A DNA stretch of 45,866 nucleotides from an uncultured Candidatus Poseidoniales archaeon (GTDB lineage Archaea > Thermoplasmatota > Poseidoniia > Poseidoniales > Thalassarchaeaceae). The stretch is from NCBI GenBank assembly GCA_902573015.1, contig CACGIE010000008.1, forward strand, positions 1-45,866, in the 5' to 3' direction. Below, piece after piece: positions 1 through 10,999 of the stretch; within the stretch, counting starts at the first letter, position 1; each line of letters starts with the position of its first letter. A model generated the notes under the pieces. The model had not been told where the DNA came from, did not search any database, and was given only the letters and a program-made list of their open reading frames with translations. Position numbers and translations under genes: made by a program.

Positions 1-3000
1 AACAATCAGAATCTCAGCCGGTGAGTAGTTGGGTAGTGTAGGTCCGTCCTGGTTATTCCCCCTATCCCACTGAACTAGGACAGTACCGTTGACCAGGTCG
101 ATTAGGGTAAGGCCAAAGTCCCCTCCTGCCCACATTGTACCCTCCTCCCTTCCCTCTATCAGAACTGTAACATCGTCATCGTCTAGTATTCCTTGGGATC
201 CGTCCCAAGAGGATAACCAGTTTCCAGATGTTAGATTGAAGCGAGCTATCCCTAGATTCTCAAAGCCGAGGTAAAGAGTGTCGAGGTACTTGTGGACTCT
301 AGCCCTCTCGGTATCGTCTCCTGCCGTCCAAACCTCAACTACTGTCCCATTTGAGGTGTTGATTACTGCGGCACCCTCGGTTGTTCCGGCGTAGAGTAGG
401 TCGGGACCAATCGGATCAACGGCAATTACGAAGCGAGAAGGCATGCCATCCCCTCCCCCTCCACCACCGCCATTTCCTCCAGAGGTCCAGCAGTCCTCGA
501 GTGTGAACTGCGATTGGGGGTTGTTTGGATCAGGCCAGTTCCACATACAGGCCCCTCTGTTGGTTCCAGCATAGACTCCGTTGGCATCGCTGGAAACATC
601 GTAGAACTCGAAGGGATCGTTGTTCCACCCAGGAATACTGGTAGGAAGCAGTTGCCAGTTGGAGCCGTCCCACCTTGCCAAGCCTCCGTTGGAGTTGGCA
701 CCGGTGTTCTGTACCTCTGAGCCAACCAACAGGCCACCAAAGAAGTCCAAAGCCAGAGTGTTCACATCTTCATCCGGAATTCCATTTGGGTCGTCCGGAG
801 TCCACAGGTCTACTATATCGCTAGTCAGCCTGTCAATCAGGAGTACCCCTAGTCCTGGAAGGCCTAGGTAAATCACCTCTCCATCGACTGCAACGGGAGC
901 CGTGTCTAGATTGTCCACACCGAGAGATTGCCAAGAGCCGATTATTTCGGGAGTGCTTAGATCGATTCTCATCACTCCAGCATCCTCTGTAGCGATGTAT
1001 GCGATTCCGAATCTGGTGGCGATGTCCCTGATTCTGTCAGAGTCGAGTCCATCAGACTCGGAGAATGTCCCGATTACGTTGTTCGAATCGGTAGAGTAGA
1101 GGGAGATTCCTGCGTCTGAGTGTCCGATAACTAGAGTTGCAGTATTGGAGTCGAAAGCCAGACTGGTGATCGATTCCGAGTTGGTTCCCTGGATTTTTCC
1201 GAAGTGGGACCCATCTACGTTGCTGAGTCTGTGGACTCCACTACCAGAGGTTCCAATCCAGACCCAACCGTCTTCGTCTTGTTCTATGGAAGTGATTGAA
1301 ACCTCTCCAGATTCTATCGAAGGGATGCTGTCAGAGATATCCAATGGCTCCTTCCAGAGGTTGTCTCTCTTGTCCATCATGTCAATGGTCGTTCCAGAGG
1401 CAATCCAGAACTCGCCTGCTTCTCCGTCATCTATTATCGCTGTGATCTGAGCATCCTCGATTGAAGGGCTACTAACTAGCGGGAAGGATCCGTCTGAGGC
1501 ATCTCCTAGGATTCTTCCCATCGTTCCCGAGGAGTCGCCGATTATTGCCAAAGAGTCCGATGGGGAACGAGATTGTCCTCCTGGCCAAGGACTGATACTG
1601 TTTCCGGATCCTGAGAGGCCCAAATCGGACAGGGGGATTTCGCTGCTGAAGAGCAAGACATCGGTATCGTATGTCTGGACCTGCTGCTCTCCCAGAATGT
1701 ACAGCCATCCCGGAGTGACAGCCAGACCGACTGTGATATCAGAAGATAGCCAATTAGACGAAGTCCAGGATGGAACCCAGGACTCAGACGAGATGTCGAA
1801 CCTGTCTATGCCAGAGTCAGATGTTGCTATGTAAAGAATGTCATCGGAAACTGCGATGTCTGCGATCGAATTCCCGGAGAGTAGGTTGGAATCGTCCCAA
1901 ACCACGTTTCTCTCGATTACTATTGACGTTGGATCATCCGATGAGACGTTGTACTCTATCAACCTGATGCCATGGTCCTCTGTTGCCAAGAACAGATTCC
2001 TGCCATCGATGTACAATTCCAATGGAGTTTCTTCCTGGAAAGTAGAGCAGAAATCTAGAGACTTCCAGAGAGATCCCTTGGCGGGCATCAGGTAGTGGAT
2101 AGAGCACTCGGATGCTCCCCACAATACTCCGAATATATCCGTTGCCAACGAAAGAATTGAATTCGTCATTGATGAGTTGATTTCTTCGGGGAAGTCTGAA
2201 ACATAATCTGAGTCGGATAGTCTCATGGCAGTTACGTTCCCTCCTTCGACACCAATGTAGAGCATGTCCCTGTTCGGATCCGTGGCAATAGATCTCCCGG
2301 ATATATCTGGAATTATGTCAATGATGCGCTTGTTTGCGTTGTCATCTAACACCAGCAGATCATCGTCGACCAGAATGTATAGCCTTCCATCGAATGGGTT
2401 GTATGCACTACCATGGATTGAGACCTCTATGGGACTGAATGATAGCTTTGGATCAACGGGGCGGAGGGCCTGAATAACCAAGTCTGTGATTTCAATTCCG
2501 GTTGGAATCTGCCAGGATGCGTCACTGATTGTGTTTGGCTTTAGGGATGAGTCGAGAATGCCGTCCACAAGACTTGGTGAGTTGTCTGAGAAGACGTTCT
2601 GCCTCCCTAGATCACCGCGTCCGCTCCAGTCCAAAACACTTGACTGGGTATCCATAACTGCAATCTGAGGTTGGTTCACCCAATATCCATCGCTCCCGTT
2701 AACGGCCACTTCGAAAGTCAGGTTGTCAATCACAGCACCGGGTGGGAACTCCATGAAAAAATCAGAAAGTGCGGGAGTCCCATTGTCAGGGTCTGATCCG
2801 GTAGCATCTAGAACAATCCAACCAGTGTCATTACTACCATTTACCCCCCATGATTTGCTAGAGATATAGTTAGTATCTATGTAGTCTGATTCCGTCATTT
2901 CCAAGTCTGATGTAGGTGGATGATTTGCACCCCATGGGAGTAAAATCATCAGAGCAACCATGACAATTGCCTTGGCTCTCTCACCGGTTGTCTTGCCACT

Positions 3001-3009
3001 AGCGTACAT
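1..3009 (-). CDS. Large secreted beta-propeller protein (C-terminus truncated by window edge)
   Basis: Open frame on the minus strand from ATG (CAT at 3007-3009) to base 1 with no stop. N-terminus MYASGKTTGERAKAIVMVALMILLPWGANHPP resembles a signal peptide. Many blade-like repeats (e.g. NSIADIAVSDDILYIATSDSGIDRFDISSESW, ITSIEQDEDGWVWIGTSGSGVHRL) resemble two-component-regulator-propeller/PQQ-like repeats. Not in the ORF track because it runs off the edge. Confidence 0.85.
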   Translation of the reverse strand, partial: MYASGKTTGERAKAIVMVALMILLPWGANHPPTSDLEMTESDYIDTNYISSKSWGVNGSNDTGWIVLDATGSDPDNGTPALSDFFMEFPPGAVIDNLTFEVAVNGSDGYWVNQPQIAVMDTQSSVLDWSGRGDLGRQNVFSDNSPSLVDGILDSSLKPNTISDASWQIPTGIEITDLVIQALRPVDPKLSFSPIEVSIHGSAYNPFDGRLYILVDDDLLVLDDNANKRIIDIIPDISGRSIATDPNRDMLYIGVEGGNVTAMRLSDSDYVSDFPEEINSSMTNSILSLATDIFGVLWGASECSIHYLMPAKGSLWKSLDFCSTFQEETPLELYIDGRNLFLATEDHGIRLIEYNVSSDDPTSIVIERNVVWDDSNLLSGNSIADIAVSDDILYIATSDSGIDRFDISSESWVPSWTSSNWLSSDITVGLAVTPGWLYILGEQQVQTYDTDVLLFSSEIPLSDLGLSGSGNSISPWPGGQSRSPSDSLAIIGDSSGTMGRILGDASDGSFPLVSSPSIEDAQITAIIDDGEAGEFWIASGTTIDMMDKRDNLWKEPLDISDSIPSIESGEVSITSIEQDEDGWVWIGTSGSGVHRLSNVDGSHFGKIQGTNSESITSLAFDSNTATLVIGHSDAGISLYSTDSNNVIGTFSESDGLDSDRIRDIATRFGIAYIATEDAGVMRIDLSTPEIIGSWQSLGVDNLDTAPVAVDGEVIYLGLPGLGVLLIDRLTSDIVDLWTPDDPNGIPDEDVNTLALDFFGGLLVGSEVQNTGANSNGGLARWDGSNWQLLPTSIPGWNNDPFEFYDVSSDANGVYAGTNRGACMWNWPDPNNPQSQFTLEDCWTSGGNGGGGGGGDGMPSRFVIAVDPIGPDLLYAGTTEGAAVINTSNGTVVEVWTAGDDTERARVHKYLDTLYLGFENLGIARFNLTSGNWLSSWDGSQGILDDDDVTVLIEGREEGTMWAGGDFGLTLIDLVNGTVLVQWDRGNNQDGPTLPNYSPAEILIV

Positions 3010-3116
3010 GGAACAAAGCGAGTGCCTCGTTGTGCAATTTATGAAGGGTAGGGGTAGTCGTCCGCGACTTGCTCATCATCTGAAAAAATGCTAGATGTAA
3101 AAAAAACCGTAAACAA

Positions 3117-3129
3117 GGCCATATTGGCC
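3117..3129. promoter_or_regulatory. Inverted repeat GGCCA-TAT-TGGCC upstream of maeB
   Basis: 5-bp arms with 3-nt spacer in the divergent intergenic region between the propeller gene and maeB; possible operator only. Confidence 0.25.
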
Positions 3130-3199
3130 GATAATCATACGATAATGAATAGGATAGCATCAAAGGAGATGGTTGTTCCGAGAAATCCGAGGTGACACT

Positions 3200-5488
3200 G
3201 TGAGCAATGACCAGTTGCGCGAAGACGCATTGGAATACCACTCTTCCGAGCCAAGAGGGAAGGTCACAGTGGTCCCAACAAAGCCACACGGTACACAGAG
3301 GGAGCTCTCTCTTGCTTACTCTCCTGGTGTGGCATATCCCTGTGAAGAGATTAGGGATAACCCCGCAGAGGCATACAAGTACACGTCAAAGGGTAATCTG
3401 GTGGCCGTTATCAGTAACGGCACTGCAGTTCTCGGGCTGGGAGATATTGGTCCCCTGGCTAGCAAGCCAGTAATGGAGGGTAAGGGGCTTCTGTTCAAGG
3501 CATTCGCAGATATCGACGTTTTCGACATAGAGGTAGATAGAACCGATGTGGATGGATTCGTTGAAGCGGTCAAGGCAATAGCACCTACCTTTGGAGGCAT
3601 AAATCTCGAGGATATTGGGGCACCTGAATGCTTCGAGATTGAAAGAAGACTTGTGGAAGAGTTGGACATTCCGGTAATGCACGATGATCAACATGGAACC
3701 GCAATTATCTCTGGAGCAGCCTTACTGAACGGACTCGAAGTCGTTGAAAAGGAGATTGGGGAAGTTAGCGTGGTAATACTCGGGGCCGGGGCCTCTGCCA
3801 TCTCATGCGCGAAGCATTACCGTAGGCTGGGAGTGAAGCCGGAGAATATGACGATGGTCGACTCAAAGGGGATTGTAACATCCAAGAGGATGGAGAATGG
3901 TGAATTGAACGAGTACAAGTCTGAGTTTGCCAGGGATGTACCTGAAGGTGGAATCCGTGAAGCCTTGGATGGAGCAGATGTTTTCCTCGGACTATCCAAA
4001 GGAGGATTGGTGTCTCCTGATATGATCAAAAGTATGAGAGAAAGACCCTTGATTTTCGCACTGGCCAATCCTGATCCAGAGATTACCCCCGAGCAAGTAT
4101 CTAGCGTAAGGGATGATGCCATAGTTGCAACTGGAAGATCCGACTATCCTAACCAGATTAACAACGTTCTTGGGTTCCCATACATCTTCAGAGGGGCCTT
4201 GGATGTTCGAGCTAGCGAAATAACTGAGGGAATGAAGATGGCAGCGACCAAGGCGCTTGCTCAACTTGCCAAGGAGCCTGTGCCAGATGACGTTTCATCG
4301 GCGTATGAGGGTGAGCAGATGTCATTCGGGCCTGACTACTTGATTCCCAAGCCTTTCGATGCGAGGGTACTGATTTGGGAAGCGAGCGCAGTGGCTGAAG
4401 CAGCTGTAACAGAGGGAGTTTCCGGAGTTTCTGCTGACGAGTTCGACTTAGACTCGTACAGAGAGAAGTTGGAGTCCCGACTAGGACTTACTAGATCAAT
4501 AATGAGGAGGGTCATTAACCAAGCTAAGAGGGATAAGAAGAGGATTGTTTTCTGCGAGGGAGAGGACCCCACTATTGTAAAGGCGGCATCTCAGTGCATT
4601 TCAGAAGGGATTTGCGAGCCAATTCTTCTAGGGCAGAAGAAGAGAATTGAAGCAGTGAAGGAAGAACTAGGACTGAGTTTTGATTGTGAAATGATTGATG
4701 TCAGATACGATGAGAGGAGGAGAGGTAGTTACGCTGACGAACTGCATCAGCAAAGGGGCAGGAGGGGATTGACGAGAGAGGATGCAATTAGACAGTTGAA
4801 GTCAACCACATTCTTCGCTCCGATGATGGTCAGAATGGGCGATGCCGACGGTTATCTTGGTGGTATTTCTCACCAATACCCGGATATAGTGAAGCCTTGC
4901 TTGCAGGTAATCGGACCTGATCCGAATTCTCACAGAATAGTGGGGATGTACATGATGACTGTGAATGGTCAGTTGATGTTCATCGGAGATGCAACGATCA
5001 ATATTTATCCAGATGCTAGAACTTTGGCAGAGATAGCTGTTCAGACGGCTAAAGTTGCAAAGAGGTTCGGAGTGAAGCCGAAGGTTGCAATGCTTTCCTT
5101 CTCGAATTTCGGGACATCTGCGGAAATGAGGACAGACAGGATAGAAGAGGCAATTGAGATAGTTAGGGAAATCGAGCCTGATTTGGTGATTGACGGTCCC
5201 ATGCAGGCAGACACTGCCCTGATTCCCGATATACAACAAGACTACCCATTCATGTCATTCAACGGCCCGGCCAATGTTCTAATTTGTCCTAATCTCGCTT
5301 CCGCCAACATTGCCTACAAGTTACTTCAGAGAGTAGCAGGTGCCGAGATGACCGGCCCCATATTGGAGGGCCTCTCTAGGCCTGCTCACGTCCTTCAGCG
5401 TAGAGACAGTACGAGAGACGTGGTCCATATGGCAGCGATTTGTGCGGTGGATGCTCAGAGAGCGGCTAGCCAGAGGCTAATCGATTAG
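3200..5488 (+). CDS. maeB: NADP-dependent malic enzyme with C-terminal phosphotransacetylase-like domain (MaeB type)
   Basis: [72 protein letters not shown]-terminal half resembles phosphotransacetylase ([29 protein letters not shown]). GTG start at 3200 preceded by GAGGTGA; the track start (TTG 3173) is probably too early. Confidence 0.93.
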   Translation: MSNDQLREDALEYHSSEPRGKVTVVPTKPHGTQRELSLAYSPGVAYPCEEIRDNPAEAYKYTSKGNLVAVISNGTAVLGLGDIGPLASKPVMEGKGLLFKAFADIDVFDIEVDRTDVDGFVEAVKAIAPTFGGINLEDIGAPECFEIERRLVEELDIPVMHDDQHGTAIISGAALLNGLEVVEKEIGEVSVVILGAGASAISCAKHYRRLGVKPENMTMVDSKGIVTSKRMENGELNEYKSEFARDVPEGGIREALDGADVFLGLSKGGLVSPDMIKSMRERPLIFALANPDPEITPEQVSSVRDDAIVATGRSDYPNQINNVLGFPYIFRGALDVRASEITEGMKMAATKALAQLAKEPVPDDVSSAYEGEQMSFGPDYLIPKPFDARVLIWEASAVAEAAVTEGVSGVSADEFDLDSYREKLESRLGLTRSIMRRVINQAKRDKKRIVFCEGEDPTIVKAASQCISEGICEPILLGQKKRIEAVKEELGLSFDCEMIDVRYDERRRGSYADELHQQRGRRGLTREDAIRQLKSTTFFAPMMVRMGDADGYLGGISHQYPDIVKPCLQVIGPDPNSHRIVGMYMMTVNGQLMFIGDATINIYPDARTLAEIAVQTAKVAKRFGVKPKVAMLSFSNFGTSAEMRTDRIEEAIEIVREIEPDLVIDGPMQADTALIPDIQQDYPFMSFNGPANVLICPNLASANIAYKLLQRVAGAEMTGPILEGLSRPAHVLQRRDSTRDVVHMAAICAVDAQRAASQRLID

Positions 5489-7050
5489 AAGACTGGTTTT
5501 GGACCAGCATCTATTACTTCCTCCGAGCAACCATCTGCATACTGTTGGAAGTTCTCAATGAACATCTGAGCGAGAAGGTTAGCCACGTTGTCGTACCTAG
5601 TCTCATCTTCCCATGTTTCTCTGGGCTGAAGGATACTGTCTGGTACTCCCTCGCAGGTAGTAGGAATCTCAAACCCGAATCGCTCGTCTTTTACGAAAAC
5701 GACATTGTCAAGATTTCCATTGATTGCTGCATTGAGAAGATTTCTGGTCCAGCTAATCTTGATTCGGCTACTTGCATCTGCCCCACCAGCAATCCACCCG
5801 GTGTTAATCAGCCAGCACTTTGCATCGTTCTCACGGATCTTCTTGGAAAGCAAATCTGCGTATATGCTCGGATGCCTCGGCATAAATGGTGCCCCAAAGC
5901 AAGTCGAGAACGTGGCCTGGGGTTCAGTAACTCCCATCTCGGTACCAGCAACCTTAGCAGTATATCCCGACATGAAGTGATATGCGGCTTGTTCGGGAGT
6001 TAATCTCGAAAGCGGAGGGAGAACGCCGAAGGCATCACAAGTTAGGAACACCACATTGTTCGGGTTACCGGACATCGAATCCGGAGTACGATTTTCTATG
6101 AATTCGATTGGATACGATCCTCTAGTGTTCTGAGTTAGAGAGCCGTTGTCGAAGTCAGGAGAGCCATCTGCATTCAATACCACATTCTCTAGAATTGATC
6201 CGGGCATCTTTGTTGTTGCGTATATCGCCGGTTCGTCCTCCTCAGAGAGGCGGATTAGCTTAGCATAGCACCCTCCCTCGAAATTGAAAACCCCGTTGTC
6301 TGACCAGCCATGCTCATCATCTCCAACAAGTGCTCTGTTGGGATCTGCGGATAGTGTCGTTTTACCAGTACCGGAAAGCCCGAAGAAGAGAGCTGCGTTC
6401 TCCCCGTCTGTATTGGCAGAACAATGCATTGGAAGAAGGCCCTTAGAAGGTAAAATATGATTCATTATTGTGAAAATAGCCTTCTTAATCTCGCCAGCAT
6501 AGTGAGTCCCGCCGATTATCACCATTCCTCTGTCAAGAGCAATTATTACGAAGACGTCGGAGTTCACTCCATCGCTCATACTGGACTTCATCTCTGGAAC
6601 ATGGAGAATCGTGAACTCTGGAATGTGGGATGAGGTCTCCTCTTCCGTAACTCGAACGAACATATTGTGCATGAATGCTGCATGCCATGCCTTCTCAGTC
6701 ACTAGCCTAACTGGCATCCTGTAGTCCTTGTCAGCTCCGCAGAAGGCGTCCTTGACGAATACATTCTCTACCGAATTGAGGTGTTCTTGAACCTTGACTA
6801 ATAGTCTGTCGAAGACCGCCGGAGCCGTGGGTCTATTGACCTCCCCCCACCAGACCTCCTCTGCCATTCCAGCCTCATCAACGATGAATCTGTCATTTGG
6901 AGAACGTCCTGTTCTCTCCCCAGTAACTGCAAGTAATACAGAGTCTGATGTGAGTTTGGCCTCGTTCAACTCAACAGCCATTTGGTGGAGCTCTTCAGAA
7001 CTCATATTCCAGTGAACGTTTCCACTGGGTTCCAAACCATGCTGTGACAA
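5485..7050 (-). CDS. pckA: Phosphoenolpyruvate carboxykinase (ATP)
   Basis: TGERTGRSPNDRFIVDE, GGTHYAGEIKKAIFTIMN, FFGLSGTGKTTLSADPNRALVGDDEHGW, FEGGCYAKLI, GYTAKVAGTE: classic ATP-PEPCK motifs. Confidence 0.97.
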   Translation of the reverse strand: MSQHGLEPSGNVHWNMSSEELHQMAVELNEAKLTSDSVLLAVTGERTGRSPNDRFIVDEAGMAEEVWWGEVNRPTAPAVFDRLLVKVQEHLNSVENVFVKDAFCGADKDYRMPVRLVTEKAWHAAFMHNMFVRVTEEETSSHIPEFTILHVPEMKSSMSDGVNSDVFVIIALDRGMVIIGGTHYAGEIKKAIFTIMNHILPSKGLLPMHCSANTDGENAALFFGLSGTGKTTLSADPNRALVGDDEHGWSDNGVFNFEGGCYAKLIRLSEEDEPAIYATTKMPGSILENVVLNADGSPDFDNGSLTQNTRGSYPIEFIENRTPDSMSGNPNNVVFLTCDAFGVLPPLSRLTPEQAAYHFMSGYTAKVAGTEMGVTEPQATFSTCFGAPFMPRHPSIYADLLSKKIRENDAKCWLINTGWIAGGADASSRIKISWTRNLLNAAINGNLDNVVFVKDERFGFEIPTTCEGVPDSILQPRETWEDETRYDNVANLLAQMFIENFQQYADGCSEEVIDAGPKPVF

Positions 7051-7203
7051 TTCGACAGCCCTACTTTGAGAGGAACTCTGAATCGCAACTCCCCCAATCT
7101 AGCCCGAGAGGGAACAAGACTTCAAGCGTTACGGCTCGAAAAATTAATTCTTCATTTCAATAGTGTTGGTTTATTGACCCATTAGGGGATGTGATTATGC
7201 AAT

Positions 7204-10200
7204 ATGCCCCCTGTTAGGGGGCCAATGGGAGACGATGAGTCACCAGACAAGGTCATCCGAGAAAGGGAGTTCAGGCTTCCATCAGGAATCGACATAGGAA
7301 ATCTGAATGTATCTGAAGATGTCGATGATTCGAAGAAGGCTCAGAAGCAGGACGATGCGATAGGGGACTTATTCGATCCATTCGCCGGGCTAGATGCAGA
7401 TTCACCGGGAACGGTAAGCAGAGACGGCGGTGTTTCTTCCCCGCCAGAGAGAGATATTGTCTCTCAGCTATCAACGGAGGGCGAACAGAAGGTAAATTGG
7501 ATTCTGATGGTGTCGATGATCGTAATTTACAGCGCTATTAGCATACAGATTGGCAGAGTTTTTGAAGCTCAGGTTGGGACAATTCTACTCTTATTTCTTG
7601 CTTTTTTTGGTTTTGGCCTAGGTGAATTGTGGGTTCCCAAGGAGAGGCTTAGCCTACTTGGAATAACCTGGGTGATTATCTCGATGAAGGTCCTCTACGG
7701 ACTTGCAATAGAGTTGAGGAACTGGGGAGTTATCGAGGATGATCTTTTGCTCGGCATTGTATTGTTACTACTTGTACTGGTCAATGTCTTGGTAGCCTAT
7801 AGACACAATCATGATGCAATAGCTGCTCAATCGACGCTGGTCCTTCTTGCAATTGGATCTACTGCAGGGACAGAATTCGGGGAGTTAGGGGTGGCAGTCA
7901 TGATCCTCATTGCAACTATTATTCTACATGGGATTGCAATAAACAGGGGATCTGGGAACCTGGCCTCCCTCGGAATTGCGTCATCTAATCTATGGATTGG
8001 GATGCACGCTATAACGCCGCAATTTTCTGCCGGACCTCTGCAGGTCTTGCCTATTGAGGAGCCATTGCTATTGTTCCTGCTTCTAATGTTAGTCACCTCA
8101 ATGAACGCTTACATGGCAACTGTCTTCTCAAAGAATGAGAACTGGTTCTCCAAGGGATTCGAAACTTTGGGTCTTGGAAAACCAGGACTATGGGGGGTCT
8201 CTATTTCGCTGGGCATGGTTGGAGCTGTTCTAGCTGTCGCATCAAATCGTGAGGACATAGGGTACGCTCTCGGAATGGTGACCTTCCTTGGAGGAGCATT
8301 TGGTGGTTCATACCTTGTTGTTAGAGGGGTTCAGTCACGTAGGGTATCTCAACCACTCCTGATTACTGCTACAATTCTCACCCTAGTATTGTTGAACGGT
8401 GACTATGTTGACGCTTCTCTCGGAGTGTCATCTTACCATATCTTCACGGCTATTGGAGCAATAGTAACTATTTCCATTATCTTAAGAGATCAGAGTAGCG
8501 TCTCAGACAGAGTCCTATGGGTTGGATCTGTTGCCGTGTTAGCAATACTAGTCCTCCTAGTTCCTACTGGCAGTAAATCCGATGGAGACGGTGGATTCGC
8601 CCTTTTGGGAATACTATCGCTACTTCACATTGGAACAGCGGTTCTGGCGGTTAGAAGAAATTCTCCCTCCTTGACAGGAGTTACTGTAATTCTTCCATGG
8701 TCGTGGATCGTAATAGAGAAAATTATCGAAGAGACAGTGCGAACGATAATGATCGCTAACGAGATGAATGAGTACAATGGAATGATTCACTTCGAACCTC
8801 TGCCCCTAGCGATTTATCTTTCTCTTTCATCGGTACTCCTGTTCTTGGTAAACTCAAAGATGGGCGATAGCGGAGTAAATCTTGCATCTAGATTGATGGG
8901 GAATACTGAAATCTCTGCTTCAGTAAGAGATTCTGGGTTGCTGAATCTATGGAGTATTGGTCTGTGGTTACCAATGCTGACAATCGTCATTATAGCTCAG
9001 TTTGATGACTTCAATACGTTTTCTCTGATTTCTCTACTAGCACTAATTTCCGCCTTGCACATCCTGAGTTTTGCTCTGGAACTGAGGAATAACAGTGAAG
9101 AGGGAATTATCTGGATTGTCGCAATTACTTATCTGATAATCCAATGGAGGCATGGTCTTGATGAGGCGATATTTGTTCTGATGTGCCTATCTATCTCCTC
9201 AATATTGTACCTCGGAAAAGATACGTCATACGGCTTAGGGATTGGAATGGTCGCCGTTCCAATGCTTGTTTTCTGGACAGGGAGGGATCCTTCTAGGGAA
9301 TTATCCTCTCCAAAATGGATCTCTGATTTGGACTCGGGAGTCTTCTTTGGTATCTTGTTCGATACCGAGATGTTGGCTGTAGCCTGTACAATTGTGGTTC
9401 TATCTGTCTATTTACCTAGAGCTGAACATATGGAAAATATGCTTAGACCTGCTTGCTCAGCACTTATTCTAGTAGTGATCTCGAGTATTCTGTCTCTAGA
9501 GTCCGACAACTCTCTCCTTCAGGTTTCATCGGCGATGGTTTTCGTTTTTACTTCGTTTTGGCTTATCTCTAGAGGGGAGATTAGATCGGAACTGAAGACC
9601 ATTGCCAAGAGAGAGGCGGTAATCAGCTTGGTCTCTGAGGGTGGTCTTTCCCCCGGCTTAGGGTCATTGTCCTCCTACAGTCCCAAGGTGGCTGAGATGG
9701 AGCAGCTACGAAAGAGCAGGAGGGAGTTGTCAGATACAGAGGACATGTCAGAGCTGCTTTCCTCTGAGATCACTCATACCCCTGTTATTGGAATGGTCAT
9801 TCTCATGATAGTATTACTATCAGGGATTCTAAGTTCTGCTGTACTCGGAATGGGACCTCTGATACTAGTCTGCACAGGTGTTTTCTGCTGTGTAATGGTA
9901 TTCCTAATCAAAAAGAGAACCAAGGGACTGGAGTTGGATTTACCGCACATCCTGGGTATGGAGATGCCAGTCGCACTCTCAGTGACTGGAGTGTGTTTGA
10001 TTTTACTATCTGCACACGTTTTCCCACCGGGAAGTAGTCCTAGGCTACTTCTGGATATGGCCGTCGCATGCTCGTTAATTCTTGTTTTGTTGATGGTTTC
10101 ACTGCTGGAACACAAGAATCTGATTGACAGGATATCTATCGCTATCGACTGGTTTGTTATCCCGCTGTTGCTGACCCGTCTTATTGGAGGGGCATTGGTT

Positions 10201-10953
10201 GGAGCCCTGCCTCTGCCGTTCACTGTAGAGCCTTTCGATGGAGATAATCTGGAGTGGACTATGCCGTGGTTACTTCTAGAGTCGATTCTTGTTTTGTGTG
10301 TTATTCTGGGTTTCTGGATCGAGGGGAAAAGGAGTAATGTTAGTAGCCGTGAAGTGGATGGCTTCGGTTCTGGAGTCCGAAGTCTAGCGATTGTAATGAT
10401 GTCATTTGGGCCTGCTGGGATTCTTGCAGCTACTAGCTCTGCTGTACAGAGTGTTAGAACCTCAAGGCCATCCGAACTAGGGATTGCACTCCCCAGTGGA
10501 GTCCTAGCTATTTTTGCGCTATCCAGATGGAACGAAAGTCTACTCGATTGGTTTGGAGAGATTATGCTAATATCCGGAATAGTTGTAATGATTGGATGTG
10601 CACTTACTGTCGTATTGAGACTACCCAAATGGACATTCACTCTGGCCGCTAACGGCCATATTTTCGTTATCTCTGGCTCGATTGTAATTGGAATAGTCGG
10701 GGACTTTAGTCTGCCGGTTCTAATGATTGTGATGTCCACTGAGATTTGGATTATCGGAATCCTACAACTGAGAAAGGGATTCAGAATCTGGGGTCTCGCA
10801 GATCTCGTTGCTGCCATCCTATGCTTCCTTGTATTCGCATCTGGAGATATTGGACAGAGTGAAATATTGCTTGGAATGACCGTTCTAGCAGCGGAGCTGG
10901 GGATAGTGGCCTGGCTGGGACTAGTCAATCAAGATGAATTGCTCAAGGACTAA
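7204..10953 (+). CDS. Giant polytopic membrane protein of unknown function
   Basis: 1249 aa; acidic soluble N-terminus followed by very many hydrophobic segments, with one central charged loop (AKREAVISLVSEGG...MEQLRKSRRELSDTEDMSELLSS). Alternative ATG at 7225. Confidence 0.85.
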   Translation: MPPVRGPMGDDESPDKVIREREFRLPSGIDIGNLNVSEDVDDSKKAQKQDDAIGDLFDPFAGLDADSPGTVSRDGGVSSPPERDIVSQLSTEGEQKVNWILMVSMIVIYSAISIQIGRVFEAQVGTILLLFLAFFGFGLGELWVPKERLSLLGITWVIISMKVLYGLAIELRNWGVIEDDLLLGIVLLLLVLVNVLVAYRHNHDAIAAQSTLVLLAIGSTAGTEFGELGVAVMILIATIILHGIAINRGSGNLASLGIASSNLWIGMHAITPQFSAGPLQVLPIEEPLLLFLLLMLVTSMNAYMATVFSKNENWFSKGFETLGLGKPGLWGVSISLGMVGAVLAVASNREDIGYALGMVTFLGGAFGGSYLVVRGVQSRRVSQPLLITATILTLVLLNGDYVDASLGVSSYHIFTAIGAIVTISIILRDQSSVSDRVLWVGSVAVLAILVLLVPTGSKSDGDGGFALLGILSLLHIGTAVLAVRRNSPSLTGVTVILPWSWIVIEKIIEETVRTIMIANEMNEYNGMIHFEPLPLAIYLSLSSVLLFLVNSKMGDSGVNLASRLMGNTEISASVRDSGLLNLWSIGLWLPMLTIVIIAQFDDFNTFSLISLLALISALHILSFALELRNNSEEGIIWIVAITYLIIQWRHGLDEAIFVLMCLSISSILYLGKDTSYGLGIGMVAVPMLVFWTGRDPSRELSSPKWISDLDSGVFFGILFDTEMLAVACTIVVLSVYLPRAEHMENMLRPACSALILVVISSILSLESDNSLLQVSSAMVFVFTSFWLISRGEIRSELKTIAKREAVISLVSEGGLSPGLGSLSSYSPKVAEMEQLRKSRRELSDTEDMSELLSSEITHTPVIGMVILMIVLLSGILSSAVLGMGPLILVCTGVFCCVMVFLIKKRTKGLELDLPHILGMEMPVALSVTGVCLILLSAHVFPPGSSPRLLLDMAVACSLILVLLMVSLLEHKNLIDRISIAIDWFVIPLLLTRLIGGALVGALPLPFTVEPFDGDNLEWTMPWLLLESILVLCVILGFWIEGKRSNVSSREVDGFGSGVRSLAIVMMSFGPAGILAATSSAVQSVRTSRPSELGIALPSGVLAIFALSRWNESLLDWFGEIMLISGIVVMIGCALTVVLRLPKWTFTLAANGHIFVISGSIVIGIVGDFSLPVLMIVMSTEIWIIGILQLRKGFRIWGLADLVAAILCFLVFASGDIGQSEILLGMTVLAAELGIVAWLGLVNQDELLKD

Positions 10954-10999
10954 TCCGGAAGTGCCAACGTTGATGACATACTGGCAATTCTAACCACTC

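Noticed and set aside
89-2668. Series of short plus/minus ORFs in the first 3 kb (e.g. 426..740 -, 1145..1450 +)
   Set aside because: All overlap the continuous minus-strand propeller frame and have no recognisable domains.
4802-5239. 145-aa minus ORF inside maeB
   Set aside because: Antisense to a confidently assigned enzyme; no domain.
9774-10928. 384-aa minus-strand ORF
   Set aside because: Lies wholly antisense to the 1249-aa membrane protein; Ser/Thr/Pro/Ile-rich composition typical of an antisense frame of a hydrophobic gene.
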